A DNA stretch of 64,000 nt from Zunongwangia atlantica 22II14-10F7 (GTDB taxonomy: Bacteria > Bacteroidota > Bacteroidia > Flavobacteriales > Flavobacteriaceae), in assembly GCF_002094855.1 (NCBI RefSeq), contig NZ_ARYN01000002.1, positions 1 through 64,000 of the forward strand. The letters are read 5' to 3'. This document shows, piece by piece, positions 26,794-35,672 of the stretch; position 1 is the stretch's first letter; each line of letters starts with the position of its first letter. The notes below the pieces were generated by a model, which searched no databases, was not told the DNA's origin, and saw nothing but the letters and a program-made list of their open reading frames with translations. A program made the translations under genes and the position numbers.

Positions 26794-27450
26794 CTACCAA
26801 ATTCGATATTCTACGCCTAAATTTAAAACGATACCTCTAATCTCATTCTCTCTTTTTATTGCTCCAAAATAAGTGCGAAAATTCACTAATATCGTCTTGT
26901 TTATATGATGTCCCACACCCAGATTTAATCCGGCATCAAAAGAATCTCCGTCGCGCATAATAAAATTATCACTCTCTCCCTCGATCACCTGGTAATCAGA
27001 TTGTAAATTGCGATCTACAATAAAAGCAAACTGTGGCCCTGCTTCAAAAAATAACCCGTTTGTTACATAAAATCGAGACATTAAGGGCACCAAAATGCTT
27101 AATTCGTGGATGCTATATTTATATTCGTAAGTTGAAGATGAAATGGGATTGCCGTAATAATCGAAAGCAGGAACACTTAGATCATCCTTTACCACTTTAC
27201 TTCCCTGTAATCCAAATAAAACCTCTGGCTGAAATTGGTAATTTCCAGACCTAAATGCATAGAACGCTCCCGCATAAAATCCTGGCTTAAATTTAAAATC
27301 CCCTCGATTTCTAAAACGATAATCGTTACCAGATGCGTCGGTGAATTTCGCTAAATTCCCGCCTGCTTTTACTCCAAACTGGTGCTCCTGCGCAGTAATT
27401 TTAAATACTGAAAATAATAAAACGATAAAAAATAAATTCCTGATATTCAT
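26794..27450 (-). CDS. porin-family outer-membrane beta-barrel protein
   Basis: A signal peptide ending TAQ precedes the typical start of PorT-like barrels, HQFGVKAGGNLAKF. The 218-residue protein then runs through eight or so amphipathic strands (GFYAGAFYAF, YSIHELSILVPLMSRFYV, FEAGPQFAFIVDR, DAGLNLGVGHHI) and ends LNLGVEYRIW. It is likely a small eight-stranded barrel. The gene is unrelated in sequence to its neighbour except for the fold, and no role can be assigned. Confidence 0.8.
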   Translation of the reverse strand: MNIRNLFFIVLLFSVFKITAQEHQFGVKAGGNLAKFTDASGNDYRFRNRGDFKFKPGFYAGAFYAFRSGNYQFQPEVLFGLQGSKVVKDDLSVPAFDYYGNPISSSTYEYKYSIHELSILVPLMSRFYVTNGLFFEAGPQFAFIVDRNLQSDYQVIEGESDNFIMRDGDSFDAGLNLGVGHHINKTILVNFRTYFGAIKRENEIRGIVLNLGVEYRIW

Positions 27451-27629
27451 TTTGATTGATTTATGTGATTGACTTTTTGATTCATTATAATTTGCTGAAA
27501 TCGGCGATAAATATAGAATTATTTTGCATTCAGAATCGATAAATTTTTCAAGCTTTTTTATCAGTTCATTCTTCAGAATTTACAGTCTTTGTATATTCAG
27601 GCCTTAAAACCTCAACACTCTCAAAACGC

Positions 27630-29777
27630 ATGAAAAGAAAGTTTACAAAACATTTGGGAATGGCAGCGATCGTATTGTTTGCGGCCTGTAAAAACGACTC
27701 CCAAAATAAAAATGATGCTATGGAAAACAATGTTATTCTTGCTGAATGGACAGGTCCTTACCAGGGAGTACCGGCTTTTAATAAAATGAAAGTTGAAATG
27801 CTGAAACCTGCAATTCTTGAAGGTATGCAGCAACACCTTGAAGAAATAGACAGTATCGCTAATAATCCTGAAGCTGCCACTTTCGAAAATACGATTATCC
27901 CGTTCGAAAAATCTGGTGAAGCACTAGATCGCGCGTTTACGTACTACGGAATTTTTAGCAGCAACCTTTCTTCTCCAGAATTTAGAGAAATTCAGAAAGA
28001 ACTATCCCCAAAAATATCTGAATACAGTTCGAAGATTTCACAAAATGAGAAGCTTTTTCAAAGAATCAAATCTGTTTACGAGCAATCTCAGGAAACTCCG
28101 CTAGATTCGGCTGAACAAAGAACCATCGATCTTATCTACAAAGATTTTGAAATGGATGGCGCTAATCTTTCCGAAGAAGACAAAAAACGTTATGCTCAAA
28201 TTAATAAGGAATTATCTGAATTATACACGCAATTCTCTAATAACATTTTGGCCGATGAAGAAGGTTATGTGACCTACATTGATAGCACGCAACTAAGCGG
28301 ACTACCAGAAAGTTTTATAAAATCTGCCGCCAGCGCTGCTGAAGAAAGAGATCACAAAGGAGAATTTGCGATTACGAACACCAGGTCTTCAATGGATCCT
28401 TTTTTAACTTATTCAGATGAACGTGGGCTTCGAGAAAAAGTATGGAGAACCTATTATTCTCGTGGAAATAACGGAGATGAGTTTGATAACAACCAGGTAA
28501 TCAAGGAAATTTTAAAGCTTCGTGACGAGCGTGTGGCACTTTTGGGCTACGATAACTATGCACAATGGCGTTTGCAGGATCGTATGGCAAAAGAACCTAA
28601 ACAGGCGATGGAATTGATGGAAGCGGTGTGGCCTGCTGCCTTAGGTCGTGTAGAAGAAGAGATTAAAGACATGCAGCAACTTGCCGATAAAGAAGGTAAA
28701 GATATTGAAATCCAAGCCTGGGATTATCGCTACTACATGGAAAAAGTTCGAAAAGAAAAATACGATCTGGATAGCGAAGAAGTAAAACAATATCTACAAT
28801 TAGGCAATCTTAAAAAGGCGATATTCTACGTTGCAGGCGAACTTTTTAATTTCGATTTTACGCCTGTAGATACCAGCTATGTTCCGGTATTTCATCCAGA
28901 TGTGACTGTTTACGAAGTTAACGATAAAACAAGCGGAGAAGTAATTGGCCTTTGGTATTTAGATCCTTATGCTCGTCCCGGAAAACGTTCTGGTGCATGG
29001 GCAACGACTTATAGAAGCAAAGATGAATTAATGGGAAGCAAACCGGTATTAGCTTCCAATAATTCAAATTTTGTAAAACCTGCAAAAGGAGAACCAACAC
29101 TAGTAAGCTGGGATGATGCTGAAACTTTTTTCCATGAATTTGGGCATGCGCTGCATTTCCTTTCTGCAGATATTAAATATCCGAAACTTAATAGCGGTGT
29201 TAGAGATTATACTGAATTTCAATCGCAATTATTAGAGCGTTGGTTATCTACAGATGCTGTGATCGATCAATTCTTACGTCATTACGAAACTGGCGAGCCA
29301 ATGCCGGAAGAATTAGTAGAAAAGATTAAAAAAGCGGCTACTTTTAATCAGGGATTTGGAACGACAGAATTTTTAGCTTCGGCTTTAATGGACATGAAAT
29401 ATCATACGACAGACCCTTCAGAAATTACAGACGTACAGGAATTTGAACAACAACAACTAGACGAACTTGGTTTACCAGAGCAAATCCCAATGCGTCACAG
29501 ATCTACTCAATTTGGGCATGTTTTTTCTGGCGAAGGTTATGCTGCAGGTTATTACGGTTATTTATGGGCTGATGTATTAACCGCTGATGCTGCGGAAGCT
29601 TTTGCTGAAGCCCCAGATGGTTTTTACGATAAAGAAACCGCGCATAAGCTGGTTAAGTTCTTGTTTGCACCAAGAAATGCGATGGATCCTGCTGAAGCTT
29701 ATAAAAAATTTAGAGGCAGAAATGCGAATATCGATGCGTTGATGCGCGATCGCGGATTCCCAATTCCGAAAAAATAA
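27630..29777 (+). CDS. M3-family zinc metallopeptidase, peptidyl-dipeptidase Dcp-like lipoprotein
   Basis: A lipoprotein signal ends at the lipobox FAAC, with Cys about residue 21, so the enzyme is probably membrane-attached in the envelope rather than cytosolic as in E. coli Dcp. The 715-residue length fits M3 enzymes. The zinc site HEFGH begins at His502 (FFHEFGHALHF), and the downstream conserved blocks QLLERWL and FGHVFSGEGYAAGYYGYLW are present. It should release dipeptides from the C-terminus of short peptides. Two hairpins follow the stop codon. Confidence 0.92.
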   Translation: MKRKFTKHLGMAAIVLFAACKNDSQNKNDAMENNVILAEWTGPYQGVPAFNKMKVEMLKPAILEGMQQHLEEIDSIANNPEAATFENTIIPFEKSGEALDRAFTYYGIFSSNLSSPEFREIQKELSPKISEYSSKISQNEKLFQRIKSVYEQSQETPLDSAEQRTIDLIYKDFEMDGANLSEEDKKRYAQINKELSELYTQFSNNILADEEGYVTYIDSTQLSGLPESFIKSAASAAEERDHKGEFAITNTRSSMDPFLTYSDERGLREKVWRTYYSRGNNGDEFDNNQVIKEILKLRDERVALLGYDNYAQWRLQDRMAKEPKQAMELMEAVWPAALGRVEEEIKDMQQLADKEGKDIEIQAWDYRYYMEKVRKEKYDLDSEEVKQYLQLGNLKKAIFYVAGELFNFDFTPVDTSYVPVFHPDVTVYEVNDKTSGEVIGLWYLDPYARPGKRSGAWATTYRSKDELMGSKPVLASNNSNFVKPAKGEPTLVSWDDAETFFHEFGHALHFLSADIKYPKLNSGVRDYTEFQSQLLERWLSTDAVIDQFLRHYETGEPMPEELVEKIKKAATFNQGFGTTEFLASALMDMKYHTTDPSEITDVQEFEQQQLDELGLPEQIPMRHRSTQFGHVFSGEGYAAGYYGYLWADVLTADAAEAFAEAPDGFYDKETAHKLVKFLFAPRNAMDPAEAYKKFRGRNANIDALMRDRGFPIPKK

Positions 29778-29793
29778 TCGGTCTTAATTTTAT

Positions 29794-29815
29794 CGAATCT
29801 TAGCAATAAGATTCG
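29794..29815 (+). other. hairpin with GCAA tetraloop
   Basis: CGAATCTTA and TAAGATTCG form a perfect 9-bp stem closed by GCAA, a GNRA-type loop, 17 bp after the M3 peptidase stop. There is no U-tract behind it, and a standard terminator follows 20 bp later. Confidence 0.6.
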
Positions 29816-29835
29816 GTTACTTTAATAGAATAATG

Positions 29836-29866
29836 AAAGCCATTCTTTAAAAGGAATGGCTTTTTT
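29836..29866 (+). terminator. Rho-independent terminator after the M3 peptidase gene
   Basis: The stem AAAGCCATTC / GAATGGCTTT (10 bp) with an 8-base loop is followed by a run of T. It ends the peptidase transcript. The rest of the gap to 30136 is AT-rich and holds the next gene's control region. Confidence 0.85.
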
Positions 29867-30026
29867 GTTTTATAAAATTCCGAAGTGAAAAATTTAACGA
29901 CAACCCAAAAGGTCTAAACACGCTAACTAACTATATATCAAAACAATTTTCATCAATTCAGGATCAAATCTCTAAGAATTAAAAACTTAATAAGTAATTA
30001 AATTATCGTTAAAATCGAAAAACAAT

Positions 30027-30038
30027 GTAAGCACTTAC
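30027..30038. promoter_or_regulatory. MarR-type operator 1
   Basis: GTAAGCACTTAC has perfect 5-bp arms GTAAG/CTTAC around CA. It covers the -33 region of the promoter whose -7 box is at 30052-30059. The same element recurs at 30061 and 30751. Confidence 0.7.
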
Positions 30039-30051
30039 CTTTTTATTTGAC

Positions 30052-30059
30052 TACATTTG
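30052..30059 (+). promoter_or_regulatory. -7 box between two operators
   Basis: TACATTTG is an exact TAnnTTTG match. It lies between operators 1 and 2, so binding at both would occlude the promoter. Confidence 0.6.
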
Positions 30060-30060
30060 C

Positions 30061-30072
30061 GTAAGCACTTAC
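30061..30072. promoter_or_regulatory. MarR-type operator 2
   Basis: This is a second GTAAGCACTTAC, extended to CGTAAGCACTTACG. It starts 34 bp after the start of operator 1 and overlaps the expected transcription start. Confidence 0.7.
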
Positions 30073-30136
30073 GTATATATTTTAAAACCGAATTATGACC
30101 TGAAATTGAAAAATCAATTTTGTAAACAAATGAGTT

Positions 30137-30679
30137 ATGATCTTAGAGAGAACAAACAATTTAGCACTAGACATTAAAGAACTCAATGCAATGAATTTAG
30201 AAAACATTGCATCTACTTTTTTACCAAAAACAAACACCAATAACGAGCAAACCGATCCTTACGTTAGTAAACTGCTTACATTCTTAAAAGCAGAACTTAA
30301 CCTGGAAAATCACCAAACAAAAAACTATCATTTATTGTGGTCTCGTGATCAGGAAACGATTGGTTTTGTAAGTGTCACCGCCATTAGAGAAGGTAAAGAA
30401 GCTAAGATTAAATTTAGGTTGTTTGATCATGTAAACCTGAGTCAGCAAGAAAGTGAGAATAGCATCATTTCTTCTGTAGATAAGATCTTTGAAAAATTTG
30501 ATCTAAAAAGAGCGATTATCAGCGTCGATACAGATAAAGAAAATCAGCCTGAAAAAGATCTTTTAAGACTTTACGAATATTATCCTATTGGCATGGTTCA
30601 TCTGGAAAATCCAATGAAAGAATATGTAATCTTGCGTGAGCAAAAAAATACTGCAAGCCAGGCTTTCTACATTTTATAA
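30137..30679 (+). CDS. uncharacterised protein, possibly a divergent GNAT-like fold
   Basis: This 180-residue soluble protein has no signal peptide or membrane helix, and I do not recognise a family. Residues about 65-165 alternate strands and helices in a way that recalls N-acetyltransferases (IGFVSVTAIREGKEAKIKF, then a long helix, then KRAIISVD and YYPIGMVHLENPMKEYVIL). The acetyl-CoA motif Q/R-x-x-G-x-G/A is absent, so catalysis is doubtful. Two MarR-type operators bracket its promoter and the MarR gene follows 110 bp later behind a third operator. It is probably the main target of that repressor. Confidence 0.7.
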   Translation: MILERTNNLALDIKELNAMNLENIASTFLPKTNTNNEQTDPYVSKLLTFLKAELNLENHQTKNYHLLWSRDQETIGFVSVTAIREGKEAKIKFRLFDHVNLSQQESENSIISSVDKIFEKFDLKRAIISVDTDKENQPEKDLLRLYEYYPIGMVHLENPMKEYVILREQKNTASQAFYIL

Positions 30680-30750
30680 ATAGAAATTTAAATACAATAC
30701 TAAATCAATAATCTCGATTTTCGAGTAACATTTTTCTTTATTAGAATTAC

Positions 30751-30762
30751 GTAAGTGCTTAC
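30751..30762. promoter_or_regulatory. MarR-type operator 3
   Basis: GTAAGTGCTTAC is the reverse complement of operators 1 and 2, located 28 bp before the MarR gene. It points to autoregulation of the repressor. Confidence 0.7.
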
Positions 30763-30789
30763 TTTTACTGCAGTTCTTAAATAAGATTT

Positions 30790-31275
30790 ATGGATAATGA
30801 TTTTTTAGTAGAAATGGGTTATGCCGGTTTAACGGGAAGATTAAAAAGGTTAAGTGATGCTTTTGTGTATTCTACCCGGCAATTTTATCGAGATCACGGA
30901 CTCGAAATTGAACCAAACTGGCACATGATTTTTCTTTTACTTCAAAAACATGAAAAATTAACGGTCATGGAAATTGCAGAAAAATTACACCTCTCCCACC
31001 CTGCCATCGTTCAGCTGGTAGATAAGATGAAGAAAAAAGGCTACATCAACTCGGTAAAAGATAAAAAAGACAAACGCAAACATTTACTGCGTCTTTCTAA
31101 GAAAGCGCATGATAAACTCCCAGAAATAGAACGGCATTGGAAAGCTGGCGACGAGGCCGTAAAAGAGATCATGAATCATAGCAAGGCAATTTTGGATTAT
31201 CTCGCCGTTTTGGAGAATAATATGGACCAAGCCGACTTTAGAGAACGTTCAGAAAAAAACCTCGAAAAATTATAG
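30790..31275 (+). CDS. MarR-family transcriptional regulator
   Basis: A 161-residue winged-helix protein includes the recognition region KLTVMEIAEKLHLSHPAIVQLVDKMKKKGYI (about residues 55-85) and a basic wing KDKKDKRKHLLRLS. The N-terminal and C-terminal helices would form the dimer. The three GTAAG-N2-CTTAC palindromes, two at the gene upstream and one directly before this gene, are the likely binding sites. The ligand is unknown. Confidence 0.9.
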   Translation: MDNDFLVEMGYAGLTGRLKRLSDAFVYSTRQFYRDHGLEIEPNWHMIFLLLQKHEKLTVMEIAEKLHLSHPAIVQLVDKMKKKGYINSVKDKKDKRKHLLRLSKKAHDKLPEIERHWKAGDEAVKEIMNHSKAILDYLAVLENNMDQADFRERSEKNLEKL

Positions 31276-31359
31276 AATATTGATTGCTGATTTTTCTCAA
31301 TCAAGATTAGGCATTTTACAGCACTTTTATTTTTCTATTTTTGCTGAACAATTTTTTCT

Positions 31360-31932
31360 ATGCATCGCTACTTTAAAATCTACAAACCTTACGGTTATCT
31401 TAGTCAGTTTATCACAAATGAGATTCCACGAAAAAAGAAAAAATTATTGGGAGAACTGGGTGATTTCCCTGAAGAAACTATGGCCGTAGGACGACTAGAT
31501 CAGGATTCTGAAGGACTTTTATTTTTAACCACAGATGGAAAAGAAAGTGCCAGAATTACCGGAAGTGGCGTAGAAAAAGAGTACTATGCTCAGGTTGACG
31601 GTGATATTACTGAAGAAGCTGTAGCATTATTAAAAAATGGCGTAGAGATAAGTATTAACGGTTCAAAATATCAAACGCTGCCCTGTAAAGCTTTTAAATT
31701 AAAAAACCGACCTGTTTTTCCTGAACGTGCAAAAAAGATTAGGGACGAACGTCACGGCCCAACCAGCTGGGTTTCGATCACACTTACTGAAGGGAAATTC
31801 CGCCAGGTAAAAAAAATGACGGCGGCTGTTGGTTTCCCAACACTTCGTTTGGTTCGTGTACGAATAGGAAATGAAAAACTAAACGATATGGATAGCGGTG
31901 AAGTAATCGAACTTCAAAAATTTGATAGCTAA
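31360..31932 (+). CDS. RluE/RsuA-type 23S rRNA pseudouridine synthase
   Basis: This 190-residue enzyme lacks the N-terminal S4 domain and starts directly with YFKIYKPYGYLSQF, as in the RluE branch. The catalytic Asp is in GRLDQDSEGLLFLTTDG. Conserved blocks KEYYAQVDG, SWVSITLTEGKFRQVKKM and LRLVRVRIG follow. By similarity it modifies U2457 (E. coli numbering) of 23S rRNA. The gene is 84 bp after the MarR gene and probably independent in function. Confidence 0.9.
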   Translation: MHRYFKIYKPYGYLSQFITNEIPRKKKKLLGELGDFPEETMAVGRLDQDSEGLLFLTTDGKESARITGSGVEKEYYAQVDGDITEEAVALLKNGVEISINGSKYQTLPCKAFKLKNRPVFPERAKKIRDERHGPTSWVSITLTEGKFRQVKKMTAAVGFPTLRLVRVRIGNEKLNDMDSGEVIELQKFDS

Positions 31933-32107
31933 AATTACCAAATTATATGCTGATGTGATTTTGGAAGGAGGACACGAAGCAAGCCTCAATACATATTAGA
32001 TGGTGTCGTGTATTTTGATTTACACACAGCTATTAATAATTATATAATATTCTTACCTCTTAAAATGCGTCGAATTAATTATTTTAAGATAGGATTAGTT
32101 ATACACA

Positions 32108-32626
32108 TCAATAATATTTCTCAACGTTTGTTGTATCTATCATATATCCACCTAATTCTTTATAGCTTTCAAGGAATTTTTTAAAATAGGCCTTTACAGC
32201 AGGGCTGGCATTTTTATGAATGTGATCTAAAATGAATTCTTCTGATTTCCCATCCTTTTCTATGTATATGTAGTAATCAATATCGAGCCACGATTGAACT
32301 AAGTCTTCCTGAGTTAAACCCTCTTCCAAAATTTCGGAAGGTATATCCAATAAGTCAGAAGTATTATCGAACATTTCAGAATTTAATTTTTCAGTAAATG
32401 TCGTATTTGACCATTCTCCATATTCATCAGCTTCACTATCTGCATCTTTATATAAGCCATTTTCATTTATCATATATAGATCCCTGCAGTCTCCGCCGCA
32501 CATTCCATATATTCCTCCAAAAATAACTTTATCAACTTTTTGAGCACCTACAGTTAAGGTGCTATCATCTGTTGAACATGACAAAATGGATAACACTAGA
32601 ACAAAATAAAATAATTTTTTTTTCAT
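32108..32626 (-). CDS. uncharacterised lipoprotein
   Basis: A type II signal peptide with lipobox ILSC (Cys about residue 17) precedes a 155-residue acidic secreted part. Two Cys in GGIYGMCGGDCRDLY may form a disulfide. I do not recognise the family. The gene stands between the pseudouridine synthase (convergent) and the gamma-glutamyltransferase (same strand, 86 bp upstream). Confidence 0.7.
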   Translation of the reverse strand: MKKKLFYFVLVLSILSCSTDDSTLTVGAQKVDKVIFGGIYGMCGGDCRDLYMINENGLYKDADSEADEYGEWSNTTFTEKLNSEMFDNTSDLLDIPSEILEEGLTQEDLVQSWLDIDYYIYIEKDGKSEEFILDHIHKNASPAVKAYFKKFLESYKELGGYMIDTTNVEKYY

Positions 32627-32712
32627 TGAGTTTGTTTCATTGTAGATGCATCAATTTAAAAATGGTTGCGTTAATTACTTACATTATCAAATAGGATTAG
32701 CTTCCAATAAAC

Positions 32713-34434
32713 TTAATCTTCCATTTCTGCTACAGCTCCGCCGCTATAACTTCTGGAATCTGCTGCTCCATAGCGCATTCCGGTTTCAGGATCAATATAA
32801 ATTCCCATCGCTCTACCCTGGCTGCTTCTTGTGCCGGTTTTATGTCCCATTTCTTCGTAAATTCTTTTGGTATCTGGAGAGAATCCCCATTCTTCAAAAT
32901 AAGTAATATCAGGCAACCATTGATGATGGATTCTTGGCGACTCTATTGCTTTAGCTATATCAAGATCGTAATCTATGGTATTCAAAATAACCTGAAGCAC
33001 AGTGTTAATGATCGTCCGTCCACCAGGGCTGCCAATTGCTAGCACCGTATTTCCGTCTTTTGAGACGATCACCGGACTCATACTGGAAAGCATTCTTTTT
33101 TCAGGAGCGATCAAATTAGGATCTGTTCCTATTAAACCTCTTGAATTCGTGTAACCCGGAATTGGATTAAAATCTCCCATTTCGTTATTCAGTAAAAATC
33201 CTGCTCCTTCTACCACATACTTAGAACCATAACTCTGCTCCAAAGTATAGGTTAGGGAAACCGCATTGCCTTCTTTATCTACAACAGATAAATGTGTGGT
33301 TTCTTTACTCTCGTATTTTAAATGCGCTTTATTGAAATTAGCCGAATCACTCTCTGAAGCTGCATCCATCAAAATCGATTTTCGAAGTTTTTCAGCATAA
33401 TTTTTAGAAATCAGTTCCTCCAAAGGCATATTAGGATTAAAGTTGGTATCTCCCAAATACATGGCGCGATCTGCAAAAGCGCGGCGCATCGCTTCAGTAA
33501 TTAAATGTAAAGAAGTAGCCGAATTTTGTCCAAATTCAGCCATATCATAGCCTTCAAGGATATTCAACATTTCTACTACCGCAACTCCGCCAGAACTTGG
33601 TGGTGGCATTCCAATAATATCGTAACCACGATAAGTTCCTTTGATGGGCTTCATTTCTTCAGCTTCATATTTGGCAAGATCTTCTTCAGTAATAATTCCG
33701 CCATTCTTTGCCATAAAATCGGCCAACAATTCGGCTGTTTTGCCTTTATAAAACCCATCTGGTCCATACTTTTGAATTCGTTTTAAGGTCTTATATAAAT
33801 CCTTCTGAACCAGAATTTCGCCATTCTTATAAAGACTCCCATCTTCTTTCAAAAATATCTCAGCAGTACTTGCGTACTCATCTTTGTGTTCCTTAACCCA
33901 CTTAAAAAACCATTGCATATCCTCACTTACTGGATATCCCTTTTTTGCTAATTTCAATGCAGGTTTTAAAAGCGCTGCCCAATCTAACTTTCCAAATTTT
34001 TGATGTGCTTTATAAAGTCCGGCAACCGTTCCCGGAACGCCAACCGCTAACAATCCGTCGTGATTAGAATTGTCTTTTACTTTGCCATCTTCACCAAGAT
34101 ACATGGTTTCTGTAGCTGCTAAAGGTGCTTTTTCCCTAAAATTGAAAGTAGTTTCTGTACCATCTTCACCACGATACACCAAAAATCCGCCACCGCCAAT
34201 ATTACCTGCAGAAGGTAAAGTTACCGCAAGTGCAAAAGCAGTTGCAATTGAAGCATCTATGGCATTACCGCCATCACTAAGAATCTGCGCTCCCGCCTGG
34301 GAAGCGAGTTTATGACTACTGGTAACGATCCCTTTTTCTGAAGAAACAGGAATACGGCCACTTTGCGCAAAAGTTGAAAATAATGGCGAAAAACATCCAA
34401 TAATAAGAAATAGTGGGGTATATATTTTTTTCAT
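32713..34434 (-). CDS. ggt: gamma-glutamyltransferase (glutathione hydrolase)
   Basis: This periplasmic N-terminal nucleophile hydrolase cleaves gamma-glutamyl bonds of glutathione and related peptides. A signal peptide ends near FAQ (about residue 24). The precursor self-cleaves before the nucleophile Thr in ETTHLSVVD (near residue 379), giving large and small chains. The oxyanion and substrate motifs NNEMGDF, SSMSP and GSPGG are present. The 573-residue length is normal. Confidence 0.93.
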   Translation of the reverse strand: MKKIYTPLFLIIGCFSPLFSTFAQSGRIPVSSEKGIVTSSHKLASQAGAQILSDGGNAIDASIATAFALAVTLPSAGNIGGGGFLVYRGEDGTETTFNFREKAPLAATETMYLGEDGKVKDNSNHDGLLAVGVPGTVAGLYKAHQKFGKLDWAALLKPALKLAKKGYPVSEDMQWFFKWVKEHKDEYASTAEIFLKEDGSLYKNGEILVQKDLYKTLKRIQKYGPDGFYKGKTAELLADFMAKNGGIITEEDLAKYEAEEMKPIKGTYRGYDIIGMPPPSSGGVAVVEMLNILEGYDMAEFGQNSATSLHLITEAMRRAFADRAMYLGDTNFNPNMPLEELISKNYAEKLRKSILMDAASESDSANFNKAHLKYESKETTHLSVVDKEGNAVSLTYTLEQSYGSKYVVEGAGFLLNNEMGDFNPIPGYTNSRGLIGTDPNLIAPEKRMLSSMSPVIVSKDGNTVLAIGSPGGRTIINTVLQVILNTIDYDLDIAKAIESPRIHHQWLPDITYFEEWGFSPDTKRIYEEMGHKTGTRSSQGRAMGIYIDPETGMRYGAADSRSYSGGAVAEMED

Positions 34435-34503
34435 AGGTTTAGGAATATGATCGAAAACCTAAACCTAGTCAAATTGTATATTATTTGAAAGAAATTATTC
34501 TAA

Positions 34504-35067
34504 TTAAGCTGAAAATTGTGGCTGATACTCAAAGATCTTACCAAAAAAACTAAAGGTTTCCTGAGCTTTAAGTGTTGCTTTCTGAATTTCTTCTTCTGAA
34601 AACTCCCTGGCATTCACTCTTTTCATAAACTCCTTCCAGCCTTGCACATTTTTACGATCTCCGTTAAAGAAATGATGCTTGGAAATTGAAGCCAATTTTG
34701 TACAATTTTGAAGTTCTTTTGCAATAAGCATTCCGCCCATTGCAGAACCTTCTAAAACATACGCAGCTCCCAAAGCTTCAATCTTATCCTTACAATGAAA
34801 TTGACTCTCGAACTGTACTAAAGGCGAAGAAAAATCGATATTTAGTGCAGTGAGATCTTCAGCCAGTCTTTCGCTTTTATCCGTAGAAAATTCAGACTCA
34901 AATTGCTTAATTTCGTCCTCCACTATTTTATAAGCTAAATAGTTTTGAAGCAATAATAATTTATATTCTTCAAGAGTAATACTGTGATCCATGATCAAAC
35001 CTGCAGTATTATCCTTTTCGATTTCTTTGTGTAATGTGGCTGTTTGTTCTCTAAGCGTCTGCAGCAT
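34504..35067 (-). CDS. biliverdin-forming haem oxygenase
   Basis: This 187-residue helical protein has the bacterial haem oxygenase pattern. The axial His is in ATLHKEIE (about residue 13), and the distal helix has the Gly-rich stretch YVLEGSAMGGMLIA. It would open haem to biliverdin, the chromophore of the phytochrome encoded two genes upstream, which explains the location. Its start lies inside the 3' end of the response-regulator gene (17-bp overlap), so translation is likely coupled. Confidence 0.9.
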   Translation of the reverse strand: MLQTLREQTATLHKEIEKDNTAGLIMDHSITLEEYKLLLLQNYLAYKIVEDEIKQFESEFSTDKSERLAEDLTALNIDFSSPLVQFESQFHCKDKIEALGAAYVLEGSAMGGMLIAKELQNCTKLASISKHHFFNGDRKNVQGWKEFMKRVNAREFSEEEIQKATLKAQETFSFFGKIFEYQPQFSA

Positions 35068-35617
35068 TGTCTTTCTCGAGTGTTATGCTTTCTATATTCG
35101 CACGAATTTTATTAAGACTTATTCGCTGCTCTTCATTTTCAGCATTAATATCATCTAGATATTGATAGATCTGGTTTACGGCAATCTTATTTCGACGTAT
35201 TTTTTCGCGAAGTTCTTCTTTCTCCAGCATATTGAACACCACTTTTTTAAGTAATGGCTTCAATTTTTCACCCAGAGTATTCATATGCTTTTTCAGAATA
35301 AATCCAGAGGCTCCAGATAGAATGGTATTCGCAGCAAGCTCGTCATCATCTATTGTCCCGGTAACGAATATAAATGGCAAGTTATCATCAAATTGCTTTA
35401 CCACTTGAAGAATATCCAGACCGGTACAGGTTGGCAGATTATAATCTGATAACACAACATCTGGCACGAAATTGTGTAATTTATCCTTACAATCTTCTAC
35501 ATTATCTACAATCTTTACTTCAGGATTCTCTACGATTTTCTGAATTTGCATAGTGATAAGATCGGCATCGACGTCATAATCCTCTACCAGCAATATCTTA
35601 AGTGCAGTCTTTATCAT
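35051..35617 (-). CDS. response regulator with C-terminal coiled coil
   Basis: The receiver domain spans about residues 5-125, with acidic pair E12-D13, phospho-acceptor D58 (LSDYNLPTCTG) and the Thr of FVTGT. No DNA-binding domain follows. The last 65 residues form a charged helix (KEELREKIRRNKIAVNQIY) that could be a coiled coil. It is probably the phospho-acceptor for the phytochrome kinase, 55 bp upstream, as in other BphP-BphO-Rrp clusters. Confidence 0.88.
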   Translation of the reverse strand: MIKTALKILLVEDYDVDADLITMQIQKIVENPEVKIVDNVEDCKDKLHNFVPDVVLSDYNLPTCTGLDILQVVKQFDDNLPFIFVTGTIDDDELAANTILSGASGFILKKHMNTLGEKLKPLLKKVVFNMLEKEELREKIRRNKIAVNQIYQYLDDINAENEEQRISLNKIRANIESITLEKDNAADA

Positions 35618-35672
35618 CTAGTTAGTTTGGTTTGGTGGCCGAAAAATACAAAATAAATTTTTAATTTATCCC

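Noticed and set aside
31280-31489. 69-codon frame after the MarR gene
   Set aside because: It overlaps the start of the clear RluE-type gene in another frame.
31933-32107. gene remnant between the RluE-type gene and the lipoprotein gene
   Set aside because: Short open stretches only; the GAAGCAAGCCTC segment is better explained as a decayed copy of the repeat near 54166.
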